Positions 15,478-24,568 of a stretch of DNA of 41,860 nt are shown piece by piece (position 1 is the stretch's first letter; each line of letters starts with the position of its first letter). Origin of the DNA: Planctomycetia bacterium (GTDB lineage: Bacteria > Planctomycetota > UBA8108 > SXIK01). The stretch covers positions 1 through 41,860 of the forward strand of contig SXIK01000091.1 in assembly GCA_005772855.1 (NCBI GenBank), in the 5' to 3' direction. The translations under genes were made by a program, and so were the position numbers. The notes under the pieces are model-generated. The model worked only from the letters and a program-made list of their open reading frames with translations, had not been told where the DNA came from and searched no databases.

Positions 15478-18429
15478 TCACATCTCGCAGCTCAGTGTGT
15501 CGTCGGTGGGATCAATGCCCTCAAGGACGGGGCCCGGTGGCCGGGGAGGGGTTCCTCCTGCAAAGAGAAACATTAGCGCCCCCACGGGGTCCGCGAGATT
15601 GATGGTGCCGTTGTCGTCGACATCGGCCGCGTCCTCGCACCCAAGCTTGCCAAAGCCCAGGTAAAGATATCCAAGCGTCATGACAACATCGGATATGTCG
15701 ACTTCACCATCCGAGTTGACATCTCCCCTTCGAAACCGTGGCACACTCTTGAAGACAAGCATCTCGGGCTCGAGAGACGCAAGGAATGTGCTGGTGCCAG
15801 GCGGCGTCACTTCCAGCACGCCGTGACGAGCGCCGTTGCGGGCAAAGAGCTCAAGCCCGGGGTCGTCGTCTACCTGTGCCGGGGTGAGGACGTCGTCTAC
15901 ATCCAGGAACCAGTCACCTACCTGGCCTTCAATCCTCGCGTACGCACGAAAGCCGCCTTCCTCGAATCGAGCGAGCAGGAGGCTGTTTGCGTACTGAACA
16001 AGCACGCCGTCAGCCTCACCTCCCAGAAAGCGACCCGGGATGATGACCTGGCCACGTTGGAGCTCCCAGGTAGGTCGCATTCCAGGCAAGTACCGATCCG
16101 TAATGCCCAGGATCCTCAGCTTTCGCTCGCTACGCTCCCAGCCGAGGGTAACCCAGGACTGGCCATTCGAAATCAGGATCTCCTCGCCGCCGCCAGCGAT
16201 AAACTGTCCGCCAAAAAAACTCTCCGTGGTTCCGTCCCTGGCCAGTGTCCACTCGCCTTGGTTCAAGGTGCCGCTGGCAATCCACACAAGTTGGGCTTCG
16301 CCGCCGCCGTCCCAGGCAACAACCCCCATGCGCCCACGCCCTCTCAAAACGAGCTCTTCGATGCCGTCGCCGTCCAGATCGACCGTGTGAAGGCAATCTC
16401 CGGAGGAGAATTCCCAGCCGGATGCGACCCCAGCCGAAGCTGGAATCGTTCCATCGACTGTCAAGCGGCTTACCTTGGGCCCATCCCTTGAGGGAAAGAC
16501 CTCGGTCAAGGAGCGCGCGCTCACAATGAGAAAGCTTTCAAGTCCACCCTGAAGCCTTCGGCCGCGACGAAGAGAGGGAACCTCCGCATGGGTCCACGCA
16601 CGGAGAGAGCCTCCGGCACTCCACCGCGTCACCATGCGCGAGCTCGGACCGTTTGCCTCCTCCGCGGGACCGGCTGACGAGATCAGGCTCACGTCGTTCT
16701 CGCCCATTACGGCGAGATCACTGCGAGCAGCGTCAAAGAACGGAAGGGAGAGAAATCGGTCAGCTGCACCTATCTTCCACGAGGCTCCACCGACCACGCC
16801 GGGTTGAATCTGGGAAGTTTCGTACCACAGCGCCCTCGGGCTACCATCACTCATGTCGAAGACGCAGACTTCCTCACCCTGGTGGCAGAAGATGAGATCG
16901 CGAGCAACCCCAAGGAAGTCTCCCGTGAGGATCGCCACACCGGGAGCGAAACGAAAGCGTCCCGGTGGCAACGCGCCGGCTTCCTTCGGCTCAGGAATCA
17001 CGAGCTGACGCTTGTCGTTCACGAAGGCACAGCGGACGAGTGAGCCACGGGCGAAAAGCAGGTCGGAGCGGCCGTCTCCGTTGAATTCGCCCACGATTCG
17101 CCGAACACCCTCGCCCCCAACACAGCTCCAGCCACAGCCCCGGTAAGCACGCAGGCCGATCCCGTCGAACCCAACCGTCTCGAGCTTTCCCCAGTCGTCG
17201 TGGTCGTTAAACTCCACCTCGTCGAGCTTGCCATTTGCGTTCAGATCCTCGGAGACGAAGGCCGTCGTCAGCACTCCGTCCTTGTTCCAGTCCACGTTGT
17301 CACTGAATGCGCCTACCGACAGCCGCCTCAGCTCGCCACAGGCGAGAATGTGCTCGTTCGGCACCTTTCCCATGCCGACGGGCTCGAGGAGCCTATCCTC
17401 TCGCAGACGGGCCTGGATGGTCCCGTGCGAAAAATCCATGACAGGCAATCCGTTCAAGAAATCGACTCCGCAGAACTGGAACCGGTAATTCATTACGCTT
17501 GGATAGTTCGGCTTCCAGTTCGTGTTGTCCCAGCTGCCATCCTGGGTGGAGCCGCCATGCCCGAGCCCGAAGGCATGGCCCAGCTCATGGAGCAACGTTG
17601 CGGAGCGTTGATACCGCAGAAGATCCTCGGAGATGTCGGGGAAAGGCTTTCGGAAGAGCACCGAGATCTGGACACCGGAGCTCACGAGGCCATCCCGCTT
17701 CGCGAGGTCATCCGAGAAGCTCTCGGAGTAGGGGTGATTGCGATCGCCTTCAAGAGGCCCCCCGGCGTCCGGGGATTGGGCCAGCTCGGCAATCAGAACA
17801 TAGTAGAAAATATTGCGACGCGAAGGCCGGAAGAATCTTCCGCCGTTGTAAACTTCGTACAGGGACAGGTGCGTCGAGGCGCCCCGCTCGCCGCAGGCAG
17901 GTCTCGAGGGGAAGCTATCCTGGTAAGGCAGCGTCTTCTCCTCGTCTGGCTCGTTCACAAAGGCGGTGAAATCAACATCGGGCTCGAGGAGGGATTCCGG
18001 AATGAGGTTCTGGATCCCCGGTCCCAAGTCGAAGTGAATCTCAATATTTCCTCCCGCCTTCCGGAATGCCCGAGTTATGTCAACAGCAGACTGATAGGCT
18101 ATCACGGCACTGGGCTGAGCTGAGCCGTCCTGCGTGAGCATCCAGTCCATCTCGACAAAAACGTCCTTCCTGTTCGGGTTTGCGCCATATACAGGCAAGG
18201 GCTCAAAGCCTGATCCCGAAGAGTATCCCTTGACTTCCCAGCCGTCGAGCAATCCGTCACCGTCGGAGTCCGGGTTGCTGATCTGGGTGCCATGAGCAAC
18301 CTCTTCCTCGTTGCTCAACCCGTCACCGTCGGAGTCAAGGGCTGGATCTTGTGCCCAGGCACCCACGGAGACAACACCAGTTAGAAACCCAACGAGTGAG
18401 AATCTGCCCACTCTTGAGGTATACAGCAT
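15478..18429 (-). CDS. Secreted metzincin-like protease with TSP3-type and dockerin-type calcium repeats
   Basis: This 983-residue exported protein has a signal peptide (1-26, VSVGAWA). Two Asp-rich thrombospondin-3-like calcium loops follow (DSDGDGLSNEEE 32-43; DSDGDGLLDGWE 54-65). A zinc protease domain carries HELGHAFGLGH (281-291), matching HExxHxxGxxH with Glu282 catalytic and three His ligands, and a Met-turn SVMNY (311-315). Calcium-loop segments continue (NVDWNKDG, EDLNANGKLDE), then a long FG-GAP-like propeller (about 430-890). The last 80 residues are a dockerin-type pair (RGDVNSDGEVDISDVV and ADVDDNGTINLADPVG) with a Pro-rich tail. It probably degrades or processes extracellular proteins; the C-terminal module may dock or sort it. 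The promoter lies at 18476-18504. Confidence 0.85.
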   Translation of the reverse strand: MLYTSRVGRFSLVGFLTGVVSVGAWAQDPALDSDGDGLSNEEEVAHGTQISNPDSDGDGLLDGWEVKGYSSGSGFEPLPVYGANPNRKDVFVEMDWMLTQDGSAQPSAVIAYQSAVDITRAFRKAGGNIEIHFDLGPGIQNLIPESLLEPDVDFTAFVNEPDEEKTLPYQDSFPSRPACGERGASTHLSLYEVYNGGRFFRPSRRNIFYYVLIAELAQSPDAGGPLEGDRNHPYSESFSDDLAKRDGLVSSGVQISVLFRKPFPDISEDLLRYQRSATLLHELGHAFGLGHGGSTQDGSWDNTNWKPNYPSVMNYRFQFCGVDFLNGLPVMDFSHGTIQARLREDRLLEPVGMGKVPNEHILACGELRRLSVGAFSDNVDWNKDGVLTTAFVSEDLNANGKLDEVEFNDHDDWGKLETVGFDGIGLRAYRGCGWSCVGGEGVRRIVGEFNGDGRSDLLFARGSLVRCAFVNDKRQLVIPEPKEAGALPPGRFRFAPGVAILTGDFLGVARDLIFCHQGEEVCVFDMSDGSPRALWYETSQIQPGVVGGASWKIGAADRFLSLPFFDAARSDLAVMGENDVSLISSAGPAEEANGPSSRMVTRWSAGGSLRAWTHAEVPSLRRGRRLQGGLESFLIVSARSLTEVFPSRDGPKVSRLTVDGTIPASAGVASGWEFSSGDCLHTVDLDGDGIEELVLRGRGRMGVVAWDGGGEAQLVWIASGTLNQGEWTLARDGTTESFFGGQFIAGGGEEILISNGQSWVTLGWERSERKLRILGITDRYLPGMRPTWELQRGQVIIPGRFLGGEADGVLVQYANSLLLARFEEGGFRAYARIEGQVGDWFLDVDDVLTPAQVDDDPGLELFARNGARHGVLEVTPPGTSTFLASLEPEMLVFKSVPRFRRGDVNSDGEVDISDVVMTLGYLYLGFGKLGCEDAADVDDNGTINLADPVGALMFLFAGGTPPRPPGPVLEGIDPTDDTLSCEM

Positions 18430-18475
18430 GGTAAGAAGACCTGTAAATTTTCAGGGACCCTGGAGCCAACTTCCG

Positions 18476-18504
18476 ATTTTACCTGGAGCACGGGCCCCTA
18501 ACAA
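18476..18504 (-). promoter_or_regulatory. Sigma70-type promoter of the secreted protease gene
   Basis: On the minus strand TTGTTA (18504-18499), a 17-nt spacer and TAAAAT (18481-18476, 5 of 6) precede the protease gene, giving a leader of about 40 nt. The region also has to drive the divergent maf gene, for which no clear promoter is visible. Confidence 0.5.
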
Positions 18505-18529
18505 TGCCCATTTCACTCCAAGATCACCC

Positions 18530-19216
18530 ATGACGACACCCTGCATTATCCTGGCCTCGTCCTCGCCAAGGAGGCGAGAGCTTCTCTCAAGGCTTGTCGA
18601 TCACTTCGAAGTCATCGAGCCCCTGGGCCTCGACGAAAGCTCCACCGTGGGGCGAGCGCATGAGATCGCCGAGCGGCTTTCGGTTCTAAAAGCCGAAAAC
18701 GTTCTCGGGACGCTCGCAGCCTCGAAGAGGGTGGGCGTCGCGGAAGCCTTCGTTCTGGGCGCCGACACGGTCGTGACGATCATGAACACGGATGAGGAGG
18801 TCGTGCTCGGAAAGCCGCTCGATCGGGAAGACGCGCGCCGAATGCTCCGACTCCTCAGTGGGAGGTCCCACCACGTATGGACGGGCGTCGCCGTGGCTCG
18901 ATGCGGCATCGCAACAGTGTCGGCGGCTGAATGTACGGAGGTTGCATTCAAACCGCTCCTCGACTCCGAGCTGGAGACTTACCTCTCCACCGGCGATTGG
19001 GAGGGCAAGGCCGGAGCCTACGGGATCCAGAGCCACGGCTCCACGCTCGTTCGGTATTTCATGGGCTGTTACTACAATGTGGTTGGCTTGCCCCTGGGAC
19101 TCACGGCAAGGCTGCTTGTCGACGCCGCCGTTGCAGAGCACACCTGCGATTGTCCGATCTTGCCACTTCAGGGAATGCCGGCTACGGCCCGTCCTCGCCT
19201 CTGCGGGAGGAGGTGA
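18530..19216 (+). CDS. maf: Maf-family nucleotide pyrophosphatase
   Basis: The 228-residue cytoplasmic protein has all Maf hallmarks: LASSSPRRRELL (8-19), GADTVV, GKPLDREDARRMLRLLSGRSHHVWTGVAV and GDWEGKAGAYGIQ. Maf proteins hydrolyse non-canonical or canonical nucleoside triphosphates to monophosphates (house-cleaning of dTTP/UTP or modified nucleotides). ATG 18530 is the first that gives the canonical N-terminus; no strong ribosome binding site is seen. The protein is about 30 residues longer than usual because its C-terminus continues past the core (CPILPLQG..RLCGRR). That tail is antisense to the end of speA, with which the gene overlaps tail-to-tail by 35 bp. Confidence 0.88.
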   Translation: MTTPCIILASSSPRRRELLSRLVDHFEVIEPLGLDESSTVGRAHEIAERLSVLKAENVLGTLAASKRVGVAEAFVLGADTVVTIMNTDEEVVLGKPLDREDARRMLRLLSGRSHHVWTGVAVARCGIATVSAAECTEVAFKPLLDSELETYLSTGDWEGKAGAYGIQSHGSTLVRYFMGCYYNVVGLPLGLTARLLVDAAVAEHTCDCPILPLQGMPATARPRLCGRR

Positions 19217-21308
19217 TGAGCGGAGTTGAAGCTGTCGCTTCGGTAGGGACGTTGGTCGCTGAGGGCGGTGGAACGTGTGGAACACTTCCGTTGCCGTTCG
19301 TGAGGGGCCCGGAGGGGGCACCGGTTGTTCCAATTCCCTGATTCGGCAGCACAATCGACACGTTCGGGGGAGCCGGGCGCGTTGTCAAGTAGGTGTACGA
19401 GCCCATTCCTTGCTCGTAGAACTTGAGGAATCGCGCGGACTCCTCGAGCGTGATACGCTTCTCGCGCAGGGCACTCTCAACATCCTTTCGCATCTGGGAG
19501 ATGAGCTGGCTACCGGAGTACTGTACATAGGAGAGGACCTGCTGGACGCTGTCGCCCTTCACGACCGTGTCCACGTTGACGTTGCCGTTCTCGTCCAGGG
19601 AGACGTGCACCGAGTTGGTGTCGCCAAAAAGATTGTGGAGATCCCCGAGGATCTCCTGGTATGCGCCGACCAGGAAGGCCGCAAGGTAGTACTCCCCGCC
19701 TCCTTCAGCTCCTGACTCGGAGTCAAGATCGTGGAGCTCCAGTGTCTTCTTGACGTCGCGTAGGTCGATGAACTTGTCCACCTTGCCGTCCGAATCACAA
19801 GTGATGTCCGCCAGAATGCCCCTCCGGCGTGGTTCCTCGCGTAAGCGGTGGATCGGCATGATGGGGAAGAGCTGCTGAACAGCCCAGCTGTCCGGCAACG
19901 ACTGAAAGACGGAGAAATTGCAAAAGTAGGTGTCCGAGAGCTGCGCCTCGAGACCCTGAAGCTCCTCGGGCACGTAGTCCATGCTGCGGACGATTCGCAA
20001 GATCTTCTGCGTTGCGCAGTAAAAGAGCTTCTCCGAGAGGCTTCGAAGCTCCAGGCTCAGATAGCCGAGGTTGAAGGAAGTGAGGAGCTCGTCATAGGCC
20101 TGCACGGCATCGTGATAGCTCTCCAGGAGGTTCTTCTTCGAGACGTCCCTGCAAAGGGCGTGGAGGTCATGAACCGGCTGTGGATAGTCCTCGGGAATAT
20201 CCTCCGTTGGCTCCTCGAAATGAAACTTCGACACGCCCAGGACATCGAACACCAGCACGCTGTGGTAAGCGACCGTGGCGCGTCCCGATTCAGTGATGAT
20301 CGTCGGGTGTTTCACGCCGGCCTCCTCGCAGACCGTCTTGACACGGAAGATGACGTCGTTGGCGTACTCCTGAAGCGTGTAGTTCACCGAAGACTCGAAA
20401 TTCGTCTGCGAGCCGTCGTAATCGATGCCCAGACCTCCGCCGACGTCGAGATACTCGAGTCCTGCGCCATCGCGCGTCAGTTCGACGTAGATTCGGGCAA
20501 TCTCATTGATCGCGTTCTTGATGTTGTGAATGTTCGTGATCTGGCTTCCAAGGTGGAAGTGGAGAAGCTTGAGACAGTCTTCCTTTCCCTGAGCCTTGAG
20601 CAACTCCAGTATTTGGAGGAGCTCGGTCACAGTGAGGCCGAACTTGGAGCGGTCGCCGCCGGAGAGCCGCCAGCGGCCCGATCCCTTGGCCGAGAGCTTC
20701 ACCCGCACGCCAAATGACGGCCGCACCTGAAGCTTCTCGGCATACTTGAGGATCAACTCAAGCTCGTTGAACTTCTCCACGACGGGAATCACGGTCTTCC
20801 CAATTTTCTGAGCGAAGACGACCATCTCGATGTAATCGTCATCCTTGAAGCCATTGCAGATGATGGGGATGTCGCTGCGGTGCGTGAGGGCAAGGACAGC
20901 GAGCAGCTCCGGCTTTGAGCCACTCTCGAGACCAAATCGGTAGGGCTTTCCGAAGTCGAGGAACTCCTCGACCACCTGCCTTTGCTGGTTCACCTTGATC
21001 GGGTAGACACAGCAGTAGCGCCCCTGGTACTCGTACTCCTGGATAGCGGCCTGGAAAACGTCGTGCATCTCGCCGATTCGGTGCCGCAAGATGTCAGTGA
21101 ACCGCAGGAGGATGGGAAGCTCGATGCCTCGCTGCTTGAGCTGATCGACAAGCTCCTTCAAGTCGATGAATTGCTCGGGATCCTTGTAAGGATGAACTGC
21201 GACGCAGCCTCGCTTGTTGATGGAGAAGTAGCCCTTTCCCCAGTTGCGAATGTTGTACAGCTCTCTTGAGTCCTGGACGGTCCACTTCTCTAGCGGATCT
21301 CTCGTCAT
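19182..21308 (-). CDS. speA: Biosynthetic arginine decarboxylase
   Basis: This 708-residue PLP-dependent fold-III enzyme converts arginine to agmatine and CO2, the first step of agmatine-route polyamine synthesis. It shows the PLP lysine in VYPIKVNQQ (Lys105), the HFHLGSQ motif, the glycine-rich phosphate loop LDVGGGLGIDYDG, ESGRA, and the catalytic Cys segment ILADITCDSDG. The length exceeds the usual 630-660 residues owing to a C-terminal Pro/Thr/Ser/Gly-rich tail of about 65 residues (after GMGSYTYL). ATG 21308 is chosen because GAGGTG stands 9 nt upstream; a GTG at 21320 is also in frame. No ornithine or S-adenosylmethionine decarboxylase gene is adjacent. Confidence 0.95.
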   Translation of the reverse strand: MTRDPLEKWTVQDSRELYNIRNWGKGYFSINKRGCVAVHPYKDPEQFIDLKELVDQLKQRGIELPILLRFTDILRHRIGEMHDVFQAAIQEYEYQGRYCCVYPIKVNQQRQVVEEFLDFGKPYRFGLESGSKPELLAVLALTHRSDIPIICNGFKDDDYIEMVVFAQKIGKTVIPVVEKFNELELILKYAEKLQVRPSFGVRVKLSAKGSGRWRLSGGDRSKFGLTVTELLQILELLKAQGKEDCLKLLHFHLGSQITNIHNIKNAINEIARIYVELTRDGAGLEYLDVGGGLGIDYDGSQTNFESSVNYTLQEYANDVIFRVKTVCEEAGVKHPTIITESGRATVAYHSVLVFDVLGVSKFHFEEPTEDIPEDYPQPVHDLHALCRDVSKKNLLESYHDAVQAYDELLTSFNLGYLSLELRSLSEKLFYCATQKILRIVRSMDYVPEELQGLEAQLSDTYFCNFSVFQSLPDSWAVQQLFPIMPIHRLREEPRRRGILADITCDSDGKVDKFIDLRDVKKTLELHDLDSESGAEGGGEYYLAAFLVGAYQEILGDLHNLFGDTNSVHVSLDENGNVNVDTVVKGDSVQQVLSYVQYSGSQLISQMRKDVESALREKRITLEESARFLKFYEQGMGSYTYLTTRPAPPNVSIVLPNQGIGTTGAPSGPLTNGNGSVPHVPPPSATNVPTEATASTPLITSSRRGEDGP

Positions 21309-21623
21309 CGATTTGAGCACCTCGCGCGAATTGTTGTGAGTCCTGACATACTAGATGTGAAACGCAATTCTGAAGATTGCCCTCAGCAGATGCAATAGCG
21401 CAGGCTGACAAATTTGCCGTCGGCGCTCGGAGCGAGGGTCAACCGTCGATAACACCCGCCCCCCGATAAGTTCCTTCAAGCATTCGACAGGCGGCCTTCT
21501 CGGCCCCATCTGCCGATTCCCTCTTATCAGGGTATATTCCTAGGGCCCAGGGGGTCACGGGTCTGAAGACTCCTCCGCGGCCGCATCACACAACTCGAGT
21601 AGCTGGTGAGCGAGGAGGAGCGC
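21309..21623. other. Divergent intergenic region (speA / M50B-like protease)
   Basis: About 315 bases. For the plus-strand gene a TATATT at 21533-21538 is a fair -10 with a poor -35, leaving a leader of about 80 nt. For speA several weak hexamers exist on the minus strand but none is convincing. No RNA gene or riboswitch is recognised. Confidence 0.4.
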
Positions 21624-22358
21624 ATGGCAAGAAGCCCAAGCTATGCCGACAGTTTCTCGGTTTCTCAATTCATCATGCAGTGCGGCTTGATTTGCGCCGT
21701 ATTTGGCCTGTGGCATTCACCCTTGATCCAGCCGGTGAAGCTCATGGTGGTCCTCTTCCACGAGCTGAGTCACGGCCTCATGGCACTCTTCAGTGGTGGC
21801 CAAGTCCACAACGTAATTCTCACGGCTGACGAGGGCGGCGCCTGTGAGACCTCGGGCGGAGTGCCGCTTTTCATTGTGAGTGCCGGCTATCTGGGGAGCA
21901 TGACGATGGGCGGCCTCATGCTCTACCTCTCGAGGGTGAAGGGTTGCGTGACGCTCGTTTACATTCTTCTCTTCATGACCCTCACTGCGGCAATCTTCAC
22001 GGTCCTTCGCGACCCCTACTCTCGCCGTTTTGCCACGGGCCTTGCGGCTGCGTTCCTCGTTCTGGGTTTCTTGGTGCCGACACTCCTGGGCGCTCTTTTC
22101 TTGCGGATCCTGGGCACCGTGAGCTGTCTTTACTCCATCTTTGACATTTACTGGGACGTTCTCGCCACGGATCGACCCGGCTACACCCCGGAGAACGATG
22201 CTGTTGCGATCGCCAATCTCACTGGTGTCTCGCCGCACGTGGTGGGGCTGCTTTGGCTCGGTCTGAGCGTACTCTTTTTTCTCGCGCTGCTAAAAATCAT
22301 GGTTCTGCGCGAACCCGGGGTACTTCCGGAAGCCAAGCAACTGCCGGCTACGGCCTGA
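21624..22358 (+). CDS. M50B-like membrane metalloprotease
   Basis: The 244-residue polytopic membrane protein has a zinc-protease motif HELSH in the second hydrophobic segment (His46, Glu47, His50), preceded by VKLMVVLF. Further helices run at about 80-100, 105-125, 130-170 and 215-235, and a conserved-type NDAVAIANLTGVSP segment sits near 190-203. This is the layout of peptidase M50B-like proteins, intramembrane or membrane-embedded metalloproteases of mostly unknown substrate. ATG 21624 is preferred over the in-frame GTG 21606 because GAGGAGG lies directly upstream with proper spacing. The zinc-ribbon gene follows 51 bp later on the same strand. Confidence 0.8.
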   Translation: MARSPSYADSFSVSQFIMQCGLICAVFGLWHSPLIQPVKLMVVLFHELSHGLMALFSGGQVHNVILTADEGGACETSGGVPLFIVSAGYLGSMTMGGLMLYLSRVKGCVTLVYILLFMTLTAAIFTVLRDPYSRRFATGLAAAFLVLGFLVPTLLGALFLRILGTVSCLYSIFDIYWDVLATDRPGYTPENDAVAIANLTGVSPHVVGLLWLGLSVLFFLALLKIMVLREPGVLPEAKQLPATA

Positions 22359-22409
22359 TCGCGCCAAGAGCCATATTTTCTTGAGAAGCTCAAGAGTTGA
22401 GATCCAACG

Positions 22410-23288
22410 ATGCTAACCTCCTGCAAGAAGTGTCATCGCCAGTACCACGTCGAGGGTATGAAGGAAGGACAACTGGTCCGTTGTCGCTGTGGCGACCTGT
22501 TTGCCGTGCCAGCCCCGAAAGCCCGGGAGGCCCGAACGCTCCACTGCTCGGGCTGCGGCGGCAAACTCAGGGAGAAGGCTCGGAAATGTGACTACTGCGC
22601 AGCGGAGATCACACTTGCGGAGCGAAACCTGGGCCCCGCTTGCCCCGAGTGCTTCGCCCGTTTGCCCTCCGGGGCCAAGTTCTGCAGTGACTGCGGCGTC
22701 GAAATCCGCCCCGAGGCCATGCGCGCCTCTCGAGCCTCTGCCTCTTGCCCGAGGTGCAAGGCATCGCTCACGCTTTGCGAGCTCGAAAAGATGCACTACA
22801 CCGAGTGCGGCTCCTGCGGGGGGCTCTGGCTCGACGCGGCGACCTTCGATCGGGTGATATCGGAGCGCGATACTGCGGCCTTGGCTAGCTCGCTACACCC
22901 GTTTACCAGCACCAGGAAGCTCGAAGTGGAGGCCCAGCTCGTCAAGTACCTATCGTGCCCGGTCTGTGACACGCTCATGCACCGCAAGAATTTCGGCAAC
23001 TCTTCGGGTGTCTTGATCGACTGGTGTAAGGGACACGGGTTCTGGTTCGATGTCTCCGAGCTGGAGAAGATTATTTTCTTTATCAACTCCGGCGGTCTTG
23101 ACAAGATGCGCCAGCAAGAGATCCGGAGGGCGAAGGACGAGCTCGATCGCCTCAACGAGCAGAAGAAGCGCGCTCCGTTCTCGCCGCCCCGACCATTTAA
23201 CCACACCGCCGGGGTCGGCGTTGAACTCGAGGATGTCCTTGACGGTATTGGCAAGGTCGGCTCCTTCCTCTGGCGGCTGGTCAAATAG
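22410..23288 (+). CDS. Multi-zinc-ribbon protein with two TFIIB-type ribbons
   Basis: The 292-residue soluble protein is built of zinc ribbons. The first (CKKC..CRC) resembles the MJ0042-type finger. Two more follow (CSGC..CDYC at about 46-62 and CPEC..CSDC at about 75-91). Then come two TFIIB-like domains, the first CPRC..CGSCGGLWLD (about 112-142), the second CPVC..CKGHGFWFDVSELEKI (about 185-225), in which the last Cys is replaced by Gly-His. A charged helix and an IGKVGSFLWRLVK tail close it. Zinc-binding is clear, while the binding partner (nucleic acid or protein) is unknown. It follows the M50B-like gene by 51 bp; a 6-bp hairpin with a 3-nt loop at 22380-22394 lies in the gap. Confidence 0.78.
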   Translation: MLTSCKKCHRQYHVEGMKEGQLVRCRCGDLFAVPAPKAREARTLHCSGCGGKLREKARKCDYCAAEITLAERNLGPACPECFARLPSGAKFCSDCGVEIRPEAMRASRASASCPRCKASLTLCELEKMHYTECGSCGGLWLDAATFDRVISERDTAALASSLHPFTSTRKLEVEAQLVKYLSCPVCDTLMHRKNFGNSSGVLIDWCKGHGFWFDVSELEKIIFFINSGGLDKMRQQEIRRAKDELDRLNEQKKRAPFSPPRPFNHTAGVGVELEDVLDGIGKVGSFLWRLVK

Positions 23289-23761
23289 GGACTTCCAGGT
23301 ACCAGGCAAGGGGCAGCGTCCCCTGGAATCCCCGCTGGCTCGGATTGGTTTACTTATCGGCGATTGCAACCCGAGCGATTGCACGGCAGGAGGATGCCGC
23401 TGGATGAAACCAGGAAAGGAAAAGACCCGGGGAACGCGGAGAGTTGCGAGTCATGCCGCCACGTGCCCTCGCCCCTCTGACACGGCTATCCAATCCTCGT
23501 CTTCTTCTCCATTCTGCCTTCCTGAGCGATCTCCTGCCTCAGCGACAGCTCAGGGCTCAGCTCAGCGAGCCGATCGGCCAGGAATCCAGGCCCAAGACAC
23601 CTCTGGACGAGCCCCTTGACAAAGAAAGGAGTCAAGCCAAGCTGAAAACGTGAACGCCGTTCACGTTTCAGGCTGGATAGTCGCCTGACGCCAATGAAAG
23701 GACGATAAATCCCTGAACTTCTTGTTTTATTTCGGTTCCAGACCAAGTGGGAACTCCTCCC
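23289..23761. other. Intergenic region before the LOG-family gene
   Basis: About 470 bases without a supported gene. The one distinct element is the inverted repeat at 23646-23668. A T-rich stretch (cttgttttatttcgg, around 23720) could hold promoter elements, but no clear -35/-10 pair is seen. Confidence 0.45.
23646..23668. repeat. Perfect 10-bp inverted repeat, 3-nt loop
   Basis: AAACGTGAAC (23646-23655), loop GCC, GTTCACGTTT (23659-23668). There is no T-tract on either side, so an intrinsic terminator is unlikely. It may be an operator or RNA hairpin about 95 bp upstream of the LOG-family gene. Confidence 0.6.
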
Positions 23762-24568
23762 ATGAACGACGGTAGCCTACCGGGTCCAGTTCCTTCCAGT
23801 TCCGGGGGCGCCAGTTGGGGCAAGTCGACGCGAAGCAGCGACGAGTACTACTGGCTCGAGGGTCCGCAGAGCCGCCGGCGAGAGCTCCTGCGGCTCGTGC
23901 GGATCCTGTATGACTTCATCAAGGGCTATCGCGCTCTCCACTTCCTTGGACCGTGCGTGACAGTGTTCGGTTCCGCCCGCTTCCGCGAGGATCACCGGTA
24001 CTACCACATGGCGAGAGAGGTGGGCCGTCTCCTCGCGCAGAAGGGCTTCACAGTCCTCACGGGCGGGGGACCTGGCATCATGGAAGCAGCCAATCGCGGG
24101 GCCCGCGACGTCGGCGGTAAGTCCATCGGCTGTAACATCGAACTGCCCACGGAGCAAAAGCCAAACCCCTATCTCGATCAGTGGACGGAGTTTCGGTATT
24201 TCTTCGTGCGGAAGGTCATGTTGGTCAAGTACTCGTGTGCGTTCATCGTCTTCCCGGGGGGTTTTGGCACTCTGGACGAGATCTTCGAGACCGCCACGCT
24301 GATCCAAACAGGCAAGATTCTTCGTTTTCCGGTCGTTGTGCTTGGCATGGACTACTGGGGGCCGCTCCACGACTTTCTGAAAAGCACCATGGTGCAAGAA
24401 GGTACCATCACTTCGGAGGAACTTTCAGGCCTGATGCTGACCGATTCGCCCTTGGACGCTGTCGAGCGGGTCTTCACCGAAGTGACGACCAACTTCGGCA
24501 TCAAGGCGTGGCCTGCGATGCGCCCAAGCTGGGTCCTTGGCGAGACAGCGCGGGGCCCCAGGGAATAA
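23762..24568 (+). CDS. LOG-family nucleoside 5'-monophosphate phosphoribohydrolase
   Basis: The 268-residue protein has the Rossmann-like lysine-decarboxylase-named (LOG) fold with TVFGSARF (67-74), GGGPGIMEAANRGA (101-114) and the diagnostic PGGFGTLDE (165-173). The family cleaves the N-glycosidic bond of cytokinin riboside or other purine nucleoside monophosphates; despite old annotations these are not lysine decarboxylases. A Ser/Gly-rich N-terminal 25 residues precede the core. ATG 23762 is taken as start; a GTG at 23747 is the alternative. The protein is of the longer class with an N-terminal helical extension (about 28-62). An 8-bp hairpin follows the gene at 24649-24667. Confidence 0.88.
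   Translation: MNDGSLPGPVPSSSGGASWGKSTRSSDEYYWLEGPQSRRRELLRLVRILYDFIKGYRALHFLGPCVTVFGSARFREDHRYYHMAREVGRLLAQKGFTVLTGGGPGIMEAANRGARDVGGKSIGCNIELPTEQKPNPYLDQWTEFRYFFVRKVMLVKYSCAFIVFPGGFGTLDEIFETATLIQTGKILRFPVVVLGMDYWGPLHDFLKSTMVQEGTITSEELSGLMLTDSPLDAVERVFTEVTTNFGIKAWPAMRPSWVLGETARGPRE

Noticed and set aside
17200-18123. Plus-strand frame of 307 codons
   Set aside because: It lies antisense to the zinc protease domain and has no recognisable motif or start signal.
19848-20717. Plus-strand frame of 289 codons
   Set aside because: It is antisense to the speA catalytic core, which is unambiguous.
23747-24568. Lysine decarboxylase annotation for the LOG-family protein
   Set aside because: The PGGFGTLDE motif defines phosphoribohydrolases; the decarboxylase name is a legacy error.
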